In this document: piece after piece, positions 54,206-62,186 of the stretch | Layout: each line of letters starts with the position of its first letter | Numbering within the stretch: the stretch's first letter is position 1 | The notes under the pieces: generated by a model | What the model saw: the letters and a program-made list of their open reading frames with translations, nothing else | Told to the model about the DNA's origin: nothing | Database searches by the model: none | From: Burkholderia sp. Bp8963 | GTDB taxonomy: Bacteria > Pseudomonadota > Gammaproteobacteria > Burkholderiales > Burkholderiaceae | NCBI RefSeq assembly: GCF_003854275.1 | Contig: NZ_QTQP01000007.1 | Span: forward strand, 1-64,000 | DNA length: 64,000 bases | Direction of reading: 5' to 3' | Made by a program: the position numbers and the translations under genes

Positions 54206-55687
54206 GTGACAGCGGTGCATTCGGACTATCTCGCCCACGACGCGATCGCGCTCGCCGATCTCGTCCGCCAACGCAAGGTGAGCCCGCGCGAACTGATCGA
54301 TGCCGCGATCGGGCAGGCCGAAGCGGTCAATCCCGCGATCAACGCGATCGTGCTGCAGGACTACGACGCCGCCCGCGAACGCGCCGCGACGCTGCACGAC
54401 GCTGACGGCCCGTTCGCCGGCGTGCCCTATCTCGTCAAGGACCTCGGCGCGGCGGTCGCGGGGCTGCCGCTGTCGATGGGCAGCCGGCACTACCGGTACT
54501 ACGTGCCCGACGCCGATTCGCCGCTGATCGCGAAGAGCCGCGCGGCCGGGCTGAATTTCTTCGCGAAGACCAACACGTCCGAGATCGGCCAGATGCCGTA
54601 CACGGAGCCCGAGCTGTTCGGCGCGTGCCGCAACCCGTGGAATCTCGACCACACGCCCGGCGGCTCGAGCGGCGGCGCGGCCGCCGCCGTCGCGGCCGGG
54701 ATCGTGCCGCTCGCGCACGCGTCGGACGGCGGCGGATCGATCCGCATCCCGGCGTCGTGCTGCGGGCTGTTCGGCCTGAAGCCGAGCCGCAACCCGGCGC
54801 TCGCCGACACGCCGATGAGCGGCGACCTCGTCGTCCAGCATGCGGTTGCGCGCAGCGTGCGCGACAGCGCACTGCTGCTCGACGTGACGACTGGCCAGAC
54901 GCTGCCGAGCGGCGCACCCGGCACGTTCCTCGGCGCGCTCGACACGCCGCCCGGCGCGCTGCGGATCGGCGTCGTCACCGATCCGATGCTGGCCCCCGCG
55001 CTGGCCGCCGACACGCGCGCGGCGCTCGACGACGCGGCCGCGCTCGTCGCATCGCTCGGCCATCACGTCGAACCGGCGACGCTGAATATCGACTTTGCGC
55101 GCGTGGCCGAAACCTTCCTCACGCTGTATGCGGCGATCGCCGAGGAGATGGTGCTCGGCGCGCGGCAACTGACGGGCCGCACGCCACGCCGCAACGAGTT
55201 CGAGGCCGCGACGTGGGCAATGGCCGTCGTCGGCCGGCGGCTCGCGCGCACGCGGCTGCCGGACGTGCTCGAGTGGCAGCGCCAGCTCACCGTGCAGGTC
55301 ACGGGGCTCGCCGCGCGCTACGACGTCATCCTGTGCGCGTCGCTCGCGGGGCCGCCCGTCAAGATCGGCGAGCTGCAGCCGACGCCGTTCGAGCATGCAC
55401 AGATGAAAGTGCTCGCGGCGCTGCCGATCAAACCGCTGCTGAAGGAGATGCTCGCGAAGGCGTCGCAGAAGGCGTTCGCGTGGGCCGGCTGCACCGAGCT
55501 CTTCAATCTGACCGGCCAGCCGGCGATGTCGGTGCCGCTCTACTGGAACGCGCGCGGCCTGCCGATCGGCGTGCAGTTCGCCGCGCGCCACGGCGACGAC
55601 GCGCTGCTGCTGAAGCTCGCGCGCCAGCTCGAACAGGCGCGGCCGTGGTTCGAGCGCCGCCCGCCGCTGATGCAGGCGGGGCGCTGA
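54206..55687 (+). CDS. amidase signature family enzyme
   Basis: The 493-residue hydrolase has the Ser-cisSer-Lys triad: Lys in VPYLVKDLGAAV near residue 78, Ser in DHTPGGSSGGAAAAVAAG near 152, and the nucleophile in SDGGGSIRIPASCCGLFGLK near 175. The end WNARGLPIGVQFAARHGDDA is typical for amidase family enzymes such as 6-aminohexanoate-cyclic-dimer hydrolase. The start is GTG at 54206. The substrate is open. Confidence 0.9.
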   Translation: MTAVHSDYLAHDAIALADLVRQRKVSPRELIDAAIGQAEAVNPAINAIVLQDYDAARERAATLHDADGPFAGVPYLVKDLGAAVAGLPLSMGSRHYRYYVPDADSPLIAKSRAAGLNFFAKTNTSEIGQMPYTEPELFGACRNPWNLDHTPGGSSGGAAAAVAAGIVPLAHASDGGGSIRIPASCCGLFGLKPSRNPALADTPMSGDLVVQHAVARSVRDSALLLDVTTGQTLPSGAPGTFLGALDTPPGALRIGVVTDPMLAPALAADTRAALDDAAALVASLGHHVEPATLNIDFARVAETFLTLYAAIAEEMVLGARQLTGRTPRRNEFEAATWAMAVVGRRLARTRLPDVLEWQRQLTVQVTGLAARYDVILCASLAGPPVKIGELQPTPFEHAQMKVLAALPIKPLLKEMLAKASQKAFAWAGCTELFNLTGQPAMSVPLYWNARGLPIGVQFAARHGDDALLLKLARQLEQARPWFERRPPLMQAGR

Positions 55688-55703
55688 CGCACCCCAAAGA
55701 AAA

Positions 55704-55730
55704 ACCCCGCCGGGCAACGCCGGGCGGGGT
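55704..55730 (-). terminator. terminator of the ahcY-metF operon
   Basis: ACCCCGCC (55704-55711) pairs with GGCGGGGT (55723-55730); the minus strand runs into TTTTTCTTT. It also serves the converging amidase gene. Confidence 0.75.
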
Positions 55731-55768
55731 CGTGGGGTGGCGGCCGCCGAGCGGCGCGCGAGCGTGGC

Positions 55769-56599
55769 TTACACGCCGAGCCGTTCGCAGATCGTCTTCG
55801 TCGCGGCCGCGCCGTTCAGCGTATAGAAATGCAGCCCCGGCACGCCCGCGTCGAGCAGGCGCTGGCACAGGCCCGTGACGACGTCCGCGCCGAACGCGCG
55901 GATCGCCTCGCGGTCGTCGCCGAAGCTCTCGAGCCGGCGCGCGACCCAGCGCGGCACTTCGGCGCCGCACATCTCGGAAAAGCGCATCAGCTGCGAAAAG
56001 TTCGTGATCGGCATGATGCCCGGCACGATCGGCACCTCGACACCGAGCTTGCGCACGTCGTCGACGAAGCGGAAATACGCGTCCGCGTTGAAGAAATACT
56101 GCGTGATCGCGGAATTCGCGCCGGCCTTCACCTTGCGCGCGAAGTTCTCGATATCGGCCTTCGGCGAGCGCGCCTGCGGATGGTATTCCGGATAGCCGGC
56201 AACCTCGATGTGGAACCAGTCGCCATGCTCGGCGCGGATGAAGCTGACGAGCTCCGACGCATAGCGCAACTCGCCGACCTCGCCCATGCCGGACGGCAGG
56301 TCGCCGCGCAGCGCAACGATGTGGCGGATGCCGTGCGAGCGGTACTGGTCGAGGATCGCCCGCAGGCTGTCCTTCGACGAGCCGATGCACGACAGGTGCG
56401 GCGCGGCCTCGAGGCCGTCCTTCTGCATGTCGAGCACGGTATCGAGCGTGCCCTGCTGCGTCGAGCCGCCGGCGCCGAACGTCACGGAGACGAATTTCGG
56501 CTTCAGCGGCAGCAGTTGCGCGCGGGTCGCGCGCAGCTTCTCGACGCCTTCCGCCGTCTTCGGCGGGAAGAATTCAAACGAGAGTTCGATCGGTTTCAT
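55769..56599 (-). CDS. metF: 5,10-methylenetetrahydrofolate reductase
   Basis: The 276-residue FAD enzyme makes 5-methyl-THF for methionine synthesis. Visible features are the N-terminal SFEFFPPKTAEGVEKL with catalytic Glu, VSVTFGAGGSTQ near residue 38, HLSCIGSSKDSLR near 70, VALRGDLP near 96, and GYPEYHPQA near 130. Length matches (about 275-296). It is the last gene of an operon with ahcY, 19 bases after the small membrane protein gene, so the methyl cycle genes are linked. Confidence 0.95.
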   Translation of the reverse strand: MKPIELSFEFFPPKTAEGVEKLRATRAQLLPLKPKFVSVTFGAGGSTQQGTLDTVLDMQKDGLEAAPHLSCIGSSKDSLRAILDQYRSHGIRHIVALRGDLPSGMGEVGELRYASELVSFIRAEHGDWFHIEVAGYPEYHPQARSPKADIENFARKVKAGANSAITQYFFNADAYFRFVDDVRKLGVEVPIVPGIMPITNFSQLMRFSEMCGAEVPRWVARRLESFGDDREAIRAFGADVVTGLCQRLLDAGVPGLHFYTLNGAAATKTICERLGV

Positions 56600-56618
56600 G
56601 ATGGGAATGGCAACCCGT

Positions 56619-56972
56619 TCAGCCGATGTTGCGCTGGCCGAAGATCAGGGCGGACAGCAGCCACGACACGATGCTGTACAGGATCGAACCGAAGAACGCG
56701 GACCAGAACCCGGAGACCTCGAAGCCCTTCAGCAGCGACGACGCGAACCAGAAGCACAGCGCGTTCACGACGAGGATGAACAGCCCGAGCGTGACGACCG
56801 TGACAGGCAGCGTCAGCAGGATCAGCACCGGGCGGATCACCGCGTTGATGAGGCCGAGCACGACTGCGATGATCAGCGCGGTGCCGAAGCTCTTGATGTG
56901 GATCGACGGCACGAGGTACGTGATGATCAGCAGCGCGAGGGCATTGATGATCCAGGTGAGGATGACGCTCAT
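56619..56972 (-). CDS. small four-helix membrane protein (phage holin family IV-like)
   Basis: The 117-residue protein has four hydrophobic helices (about 3-22, 28-48, 52-73, 90-110): ILTWIINALALLIITYLVPS, VVLGLINAVIRPVLILLTLP, LFILVVNALCFWFASSLL. This matches the DUF/4TMS holin-like family found in many bacteria, which is not a phage gene. It is conserved in this position between ahcY and metF in Burkholderiales, from family knowledge. GGAGCATTAC precedes the ATG at 56972. Function unknown. Confidence 0.85.
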   Translation of the reverse strand: MSVILTWIINALALLIITYLVPSIHIKSFGTALIIAVVLGLINAVIRPVLILLTLPVTVVTLGLFILVVNALCFWFASSLLKGFEVSGFWSAFFGSILYSIVSWLLSALIFGQRNIG

Positions 56973-57222
56973 GTAATGCTCCGGTTCTCGGTTGAAGATC
57001 GTGGGGCCCGCCCGGGAGCCCGCTTGGGGGCCCCTGGGGTCGGTCAGGACCGTTCGGCTTGCGCCGCTCGGGCCGCGTGCGACTGCCCGGATGACGGAAC
57101 GGCGGCCGCGCCGGACTGCGCGTGGCCGCCTGTCTGCAGGCCGCCGCCCCGCCGGTCCCGCACCGTGTCGCGCATCGCTGCGCGGCACGGCCCGCCCCCG
57201 GCGAACGGCGGCTTGCGCGTCA
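56973..57222. other. ahcY to membrane protein gap with strong hairpin
   Basis: This 250-bp gap within the operon has a GGGGCCC/GGGCCCC hairpin (57003-57009 with 57028-57034). No T run follows, so it could be a processing or stability element. No gene is seen. Confidence 0.4.
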
Positions 57223-58641
57223 TCAGTAGCGGTAGTGGTTCGGCTTGAACGGGCCTTCCTTCGCGACGCCGATGTACGACGCCTGCTCGTCCGACAGCAC
57301 CGACAGGTTCGCGCCGATGCGCGCGAGGTGCAGGCGCGCGACCTTTTCATCGAGGTGCTTCGGCAGCACGTACACCTTGTTCTCGTACTCGCCGCCGCGC
57401 ACGAACAACTCGATCTGCGCGAGGGTCTGGTTCGCGAACGAGTTCGACATCACGAACGACGGGTGGCCGGTCGCGCAGCCGAGGTTCACGAGGCGGCCTT
57501 CCGCCAGCAGGATCACGCGCTTGCCGTCCGGGAAGATGATGTGGTCGACCTGCGGCTTGATGTTTTCCCACTGGTACTGGCGGGTCGACGCGACGTCGAT
57601 TTCCGAGTCGAAGTGGCCGATGTTGCAGACGATCGCGTTGTGGCGCATCGCCTTCATGTGATCGTGGTTGATCACGTGGTAGTTGCCGGTCGCCGTCACG
57701 AAGATGTCGGCCTTGTCGGCCGCGTATTCCATCGTCACGACGCGGTAGCCTTCCATCGCCGCCTGCAGCGCGCAGATCGGGTCGATTTCGGTAACCCACA
57801 CGGTCGCGCCCAGGCCGCGCAGCGACTGCGCGCAGCCCTTGCCCACGTCGCCGTAACCCGCGACGACCGCGACCTTGCCCGCGATCATCACGTCGGTCGC
57901 GCGCTTGATGCCGTCGACGAGCGACTCGCGGCAGCCGTACAGGTTGTCGAACTTCGACTTCGTGACCGAGTCGTTCACGTTGAACGCCGGGAACGGCAGG
58001 CGGCCGTCCTTTTCCATCTGGTACAGGCGGTGCACGCCGGTCGTCGTTTCTTCGGTAACGCCCTTGATGTGCGCAAGGCGCTTCGAGTACCAGCTCGCGT
58101 CGATGTCGAGATGCTTCGCGATCGACTTGTACAGCGCGACTTCTTCCTCGTTGGTCGGCTTGGCGATCACCGAGCGATCCTTCTCGGCCTTCGAGCCGAG
58201 GATCAGCAGCAGCGTCGCGTCACCGCCGTCATCGAGGATCATGTTCGCGAATTCGCCGTTCGGCCATTCGAAGATGCGGTGCGAGAACTCCCAGTACTCG
58301 TCGAGCGACTCGCCCTTGAACGCGAACACCGGCGTGCCGGCTTCGACGATCGCGGCAGCGGCATGATCCTGCGTCGAGAAGATGTTGCACGAGGCCCAGC
58401 GCACGTCCGCGCCGAGCGCCTTCAGCGTCTCGATCAGCACGCCGGTCTGGATCGTCATGTGCAGCGAGCCTGCGATGCGCGCGCCCTTCAGCGGCTGCTG
58501 TGCCTTGTATTCGTCGCGAATCTGCACGAGGCCCGGCATTTCGGTCTCGGCGATGTTCAGCTCCTTGCGGCCCCAGCCGGCAAGCGCCATATCGGCGACG
58601 AGATAATCGTGGGAAGCTTGGGAATCGATGATGGCGCTCAT
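57223..58641 (-). CDS. ahcY: S-adenosylhomocysteine hydrolase (adenosylhomocysteinase)
   Basis: The 472-residue NAD-dependent enzyme splits S-adenosylhomocysteine into adenosine and homocysteine, restoring methylation capacity. It has [20 protein letters not shown] at the start, the substrate region [16 protein letters not shown] near residue 85, NAD loop [20 protein letters not shown] near 245, [13 protein letters not shown] near 320, and C-terminal FKPNHYRY with the NAD-contacting Lys/Tyr. It also has the insert of about 40 residues typical of the long bacterial form. The ATG at 58641 follows AAGGAGGGCGTG. Expression is controlled by the SAH riboswitch upstream. Confidence 0.97.
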   Translation of the reverse strand: MSAIIDSQASHDYLVADMALAGWGRKELNIAETEMPGLVQIRDEYKAQQPLKGARIAGSLHMTIQTGVLIETLKALGADVRWASCNIFSTQDHAAAAIVEAGTPVFAFKGESLDEYWEFSHRIFEWPNGEFANMILDDGGDATLLLILGSKAEKDRSVIAKPTNEEEVALYKSIAKHLDIDASWYSKRLAHIKGVTEETTTGVHRLYQMEKDGRLPFPAFNVNDSVTKSKFDNLYGCRESLVDGIKRATDVMIAGKVAVVAGYGDVGKGCAQSLRGLGATVWVTEIDPICALQAAMEGYRVVTMEYAADKADIFVTATGNYHVINHDHMKAMRHNAIVCNIGHFDSEIDVASTRQYQWENIKPQVDHIIFPDGKRVILLAEGRLVNLGCATGHPSFVMSNSFANQTLAQIELFVRGGEYENKVYVLPKHLDEKVARLHLARIGANLSVLSDEQASYIGVAKEGPFKPNHYRY

Positions 58642-58678
58642 CACGCCCTCCTTTCTAAAAAAGTTCTAGAAGTGGTGA

Positions 58679-58790
58679 CGTGAGCGCCGTTCAGGAAGCG
58701 GCGGCCGGCGCGATGCGCCGCGGCCCTGCCCGCTTGGTGAAGCCTTCCGAGCCTGGCGGACGCATGATCGCCCGTCGCAACGCTCCTCGG
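58679..58790 (-). promoter_or_regulatory. S-adenosylhomocysteine (SAH) riboswitch
   Basis: The minus-strand leader of ahcY has the consensus blocks of the SAH riboswitch: CCGAGGAGCGTTGCGACGG (58790-58772), AGGCTCGGAAGG (about 58755-58743), and AACGGCGCTCAC (58690-58679). GAGCGT pairs with GCGCTC to close P1, and CCGAG pairs with CTCGG as the pseudoknot. SAH binding turns on ahcY in this class. The Shine-Dalgarno is about 25 bases after P1, so control is probably by access to the ribosome site. Confidence 0.92.
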
Positions 58791-58802
58791 AAAACGGGAG
58801 GG

Positions 58803-58808
58803 ATTGTA
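58803..58808 (-). promoter_or_regulatory. -10 box of the ahcY promoter
   Basis: TACAAT on the minus strand (58808-58803) stands 13 bases before the riboswitch 5' end, fitting a start near 58796. The -35 region is not clear. Confidence 0.5.
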
Positions 58809-58860
58809 GCAAATCGGCGGGAACATTGCGTACCCGCCGCGCGCATGCTCGCTAAAGGGG

Positions 58861-59595
58861 TCAGGTTTCCGCGCCGACCCACGCCTGCTCGCGCAACCGC
58901 GCGCGCAGCCGCGCGACCGCCTGGCTGTGCAGTTGGCACACGCGCGATTCGCTGACCTCGAGCACCGCGCCGATCTCGCGCAGATTCAGACCCCGCTCGT
59001 AGTACAGCGACATCAGCAGCTTTTCGCGTTCCGGCAGCCGCTCGATCGCCTCGACGAGCGCCTCGCGCAGGTGCTCTTCGAGCAGCGCCGACAGCGGATC
59101 GGCGTGATCGACGCGATAGCGGTCGAGGAACGGCTCGTCGTCGGCCGCGCGGTCGAAATCCTCGTAGTAGATGAGCTGGCTGCCGTGCAGGTCCTGCAGC
59201 ATCCCCTGGTAGTCGCCGAGCGGCATCTCCAGGTGCTTCGCGATCTCCGCCTCGCTTGCCGCGCGGCCAAGGTGCTGCTCGACCTGGTGCACGGCCTGCT
59301 CGACCTCGCGCGACGTCTTGCGCAGGCTGCGCGGCAGCCAGTCGTTGCTGCGCAGCTCGTCGAGCATCGCGCCGCGGATGCGCTGCGTCGCGTAAGTCTC
59401 GAACTGCGCGCCCTGGTCTTCCTTGTAGCGGCCGGCCGCGTCCATCAGGCCGATCATCCCGGCCTGGATCAGGTCGTCGAGGTCGACGCTCGCCGGCATC
59501 TTCGCGACGAGCTGCAGGCCCAGGCGGCGCACGAGCGGCGCGTATTGCGCGAGCACGTCGGCCTGGGAAATCTTTCCTTGAGCGTTGTACATCAT
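58861..59595 (-). CDS. fliA: flagellar sigma factor FliA (sigma-28)
   Basis: The 244-residue sigma factor directs transcription of late flagellar and chemotaxis genes. Region 2 is in YAPLVRRLGLQLVAKMPASV and LDDLIQAGMIGLMDAAGRYK (near 20-60), region 2.4 in ATQRIRGAMLDELRSNDWLP, and region 4 helix-turn-helix in LNLREIGAVLEVSESRVCQL near 210. Of two adjacent ATG codons, the first (59595) is placed 9 bases after AAGGAGAG. It follows flhG by 22 bases. Confidence 0.95.
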   Translation of the reverse strand: MMYNAQGKISQADVLAQYAPLVRRLGLQLVAKMPASVDLDDLIQAGMIGLMDAAGRYKEDQGAQFETYATQRIRGAMLDELRSNDWLPRSLRKTSREVEQAVHQVEQHLGRAASEAEIAKHLEMPLGDYQGMLQDLHGSQLIYYEDFDRAADDEPFLDRYRVDHADPLSALLEEHLREALVEAIERLPEREKLLMSLYYERGLNLREIGAVLEVSESRVCQLHSQAVARLRARLREQAWVGAET

Positions 59596-59617
59596 GGCTC
59601 TCTCCTTCCGGTGGCGC

Positions 59618-60421
59618 TCACGCGGCGTGTGCCGCGCCTGCCTCGAACGACGGGCTGCCGGCCGCGCGGATCGGGCCCGCGCCGGGCCTCGGGCGCAGCG
59701 GCCAGTACAGCAGGTCCGCGGCAATCTGCCGGTAATCGCGTGCGGCCGGCGACGACGGGAACGCGTCGACCGCCGTACGCACGAGCTCGCGCGCATGCTC
59801 GACGAGCGGATCGGCGCTCACGCAGCCGGCGTCGGCAATCGACACCGCCAGGTAGCGGCTCGCGACGCCTGCCAGGTTGTCGTAGGCCGTCTTCGCGTCG
59901 GCGTGGCTGCCGACGTGGTTGGTCAACACGCGGAACTGCGCGATTGCATGCGCGTAATGCAGCCGCTTCATGTGCGCGTACGCCTCGGTGATCGCGTGCG
60001 CGGCGACCCGCGTGACGATCAGCACGTCGTGCGCTTCGCGTGCGAGGGCCGAGAACGCGCCGTTCGCTTCGGGCTGCGCATCGACGAGCACGATGTCGGC
60101 CGGCCCGTCGACGAAATCGCTCAGCTGCGCGTCGCTGTAGCCGGCACGCGCGAGCCGCGCCGCCGCGCACACGGAGAACCCGGCGGCGACCCGCGTGCGT
60201 TCGCCGTCGCGCAGCCATGCGCCGGCGAGCGTCGCGGCGGCCGAGTGCACGTCGGCACGCTCGTCGACGACGAGCACGTCCTTGCCGAGCGACGCGAGCG
60301 CGGCGGCGAGGTTCACGACGGTCGACGTGCAGCCGACGCCCGCCGGCCCGCCCGCGACCGCGACGATTCTCGACGCGCGCCCGGCCAGCAGGCGCCGCAA
60401 TCCTTCAGCCTGATCGACCAT
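59618..60421 (-). CDS. flhG: FlhG/FleN-type MinD-like flagellar number regulator (atypical P-loop)
   Basis: The 267-residue protein has the MinD/ParA fold: IVAVAGGPAGVGCTSTVVNL near residue 20, VLVVDERADVHSA (switch I) near 50 and ADIVLVDAQPE (Walker B) near 110. The P-loop lacks both lysines of the MinD type (KGGxGKT): the invariant GKT lysine is Cys in GVGCTST. FlhG normally limits flagellar number by stimulating FlhF and binding FleQ/FliM. The ATG at 60421 lies 4 bases after the flhF stop; a TTG at 60433 would overlap flhF. Confidence 0.88.
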   Translation of the reverse strand: MVDQAEGLRRLLAGRASRIVAVAGGPAGVGCTSTVVNLAAALASLGKDVLVVDERADVHSAAATLAGAWLRDGERTRVAAGFSVCAAARLARAGYSDAQLSDFVDGPADIVLVDAQPEANGAFSALAREAHDVLIVTRVAAHAITEAYAHMKRLHYAHAIAQFRVLTNHVGSHADAKTAYDNLAGVASRYLAVSIADAGCVSADPLVEHARELVRTAVDAFPSSPAARDYRQIAADLLYWPLRPRPGAGPIRAAGSPSFEAGAAHAA

Positions 60422-60425
60422 GCGT

Positions 60426-62186
60426 TTATCCAAAGCGCACCTCGTGCAGCTCGGCGGTGGAACGTGCGGTCAGCGCGGAAAGCAGCGTCGGCATGTCCTC
60501 GTCGTGCGGCACGAAGGGCGAGCCGTCGCGCGGCACACAGAACGCACTCTTCAGCAGGAATTTCTTCGTCGCGACGTACAGGTTCTCCGGCACCTTCTGG
60601 CCGGTCGACACGTAGTGGACGGGCAGCTTGTAGCGGATCACCGTGTCGAGCACGCCGCCGAGATGGGTCGCCTCGTCGAGCTTCGTGAGCACGCAGCCGG
60701 CGAGGTCCGGATGGTCGCCCGCGCTGCGGTACGCCTGCACGACCTCGTTGAGCGTGTCACCGTGGCTCGTCGCGTTGAGCAGCAGCAGGCGCTGCACGGG
60801 CGTATTCGCGCCGTGCAGCATCGCGATCTGGTCGGATACCGCGCGGTCGCGCTGGCTCATGCCGATCGTGTCGATCAGCACGATGTGCTTGTTGCGCAGC
60901 TCGGACAGCGCGAGTTCGAGATCGCCCGCGTCCTTCACCGCGTGCACGGGCACGCCGAGGATCCGGCCGAAGATCCGCAATTGCTCGTGCCCGCCGATCC
61001 GGTAGCTGTCGGTCGTGAGCAGCGCGACCTTGCTCGCGCCGAAGCGCATCACGCAACGCGCGGCGAGCTTCGCGGTGGTCGTCGTCTTGCCGACGCCCGT
61101 CGGGCCCATCAACGCGAACACGCCGCCGCGCTCCATCAGCGCGTCTTCGCTTTCGAGCACCGGCAGGTTCGCCGCGAGCACCGACTGCGCCCATTCGGCC
61201 GCCTGCTCGAAGGTCTGCTCGCCCTCGCCCTGCGGCAGGTTGTCGACCATCATCCGCACGAGCTGCGCGGAGAAGCCGGCCGCGAACAGGTGCTTCGTCA
61301 GCGCGCCGTGCACGGGGCTGCGGCGCTGGCGTTCGTGCCACATCAGGCTGTCGAACTGCTCTTCCATCATCCCGCGCAGCGCGCCGAGCTCATTCATCAC
61401 CGTGTCGTTGACGATCCGCTCGATGCGCGACTTCACCGCGTCCGCGACCGCCGCGGCCGTGTCGGTCGGGATGCGCGTGCGCTCGGCCACCTTCGGCGCG
61501 GGCGCGGGCGCGTCGGCGATCCGGCGCGGCGCGGCCGCTTCGGCCGGAATGCGGCGCGCGACGTCGCGCACGATGTCCTGCGCCCAGTCGGGCGCCGGCG
61601 CATCGCTGGTACGCGGCGCGCGTACGGTATCAGCCGGCGCGCGGTAGCCGCTGTCCGGTACGGGCTGGTTGCGTGCTGCGAGCGCCTCGCGCTGCTGCGT
61701 CAGGCGCCTCGCATGCTCGACGAGCCACGGCGCGGGTTCGGAAGGGGCGGCGGGCGATGCTGCGGCGAGCGAACCTGCAGCCGGCGATCCCGCAGCGAGC
61801 GACGCTGCAGCCGGCGCTGCGTCATCCGGCATTCCGGCCGTACCCGGCGCAATCGCCGGCGCATCGTCCGCTTCGGCGCTCGCGCCGAACATCGACGAGA
61901 ACACGTCCGGCAGCCCGCCGTCGCCCATTGCATACGGATTGGCAACCGCGCGCGTGCGCGGCGCGAAGCCCGGCAACGCGGCCGGCTGCACGGCGATCGC
62001 AGGATGTCCCGGCGCAGCGGCAGGCGGCGCGATCGCGGCCAGCTCGGCGTCGGCGAGCGCGGTGATCTCGACGCTTCCGTCATCGAGCGTGCGGTTCGAC
62101 AGCACGACGGCATCGGCGCCGAGCGCCTCGCGCACGAGCCGCAGTGCATCGCGACTCGTTGCGCCGGTGAATTTGCGAATGTTCAA
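60426..62186 (-). CDS. flhF: flagellar biosynthesis GTPase FlhF
   Basis: The 586-residue SRP-like GTPase places the polar flagellum. The N-terminal B domain (MNIRKFTGATSRDALRLVRE) is followed by a long Ala/Pro-rich linker (about 85-230). An N domain is followed by the G domain with P-loop MGPTGVGKTTTTAKLAARCV near 362, ALLTTDSYRIGGHEQLRIFG near 392, VLIDTIGMSQRD near 440 and VLTKLDEATHLGG near 520. The linker is longer than in Vibrio or Pseudomonas FlhF. Its ATG overlaps the flhA stop by four bases. Confidence 0.94.
   Translation of the reverse strand: MNIRKFTGATSRDALRLVREALGADAVVLSNRTLDDGSVEITALADAELAAIAPPAAAPGHPAIAVQPAALPGFAPRTRAVANPYAMGDGGLPDVFSSMFGASAEADDAPAIAPGTAGMPDDAAPAAASLAAGSPAAGSLAAASPAAPSEPAPWLVEHARRLTQQREALAARNQPVPDSGYRAPADTVRAPRTSDAPAPDWAQDIVRDVARRIPAEAAAPRRIADAPAPAPKVAERTRIPTDTAAAVADAVKSRIERIVNDTVMNELGALRGMMEEQFDSLMWHERQRRSPVHGALTKHLFAAGFSAQLVRMMVDNLPQGEGEQTFEQAAEWAQSVLAANLPVLESEDALMERGGVFALMGPTGVGKTTTTAKLAARCVMRFGASKVALLTTDSYRIGGHEQLRIFGRILGVPVHAVKDAGDLELALSELRNKHIVLIDTIGMSQRDRAVSDQIAMLHGANTPVQRLLLLNATSHGDTLNEVVQAYRSAGDHPDLAGCVLTKLDEATHLGGVLDTVIRYKLPVHYVSTGQKVPENLYVATKKFLLKSAFCVPRDGSPFVPHDEDMPTLLSALTARSTAELHEVRFG

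Noticed and set aside
56619-56972. Prophage holin
   Set aside because: Although the family is named after holins, no phage gene is near and the gene is embedded in a metabolic operon.
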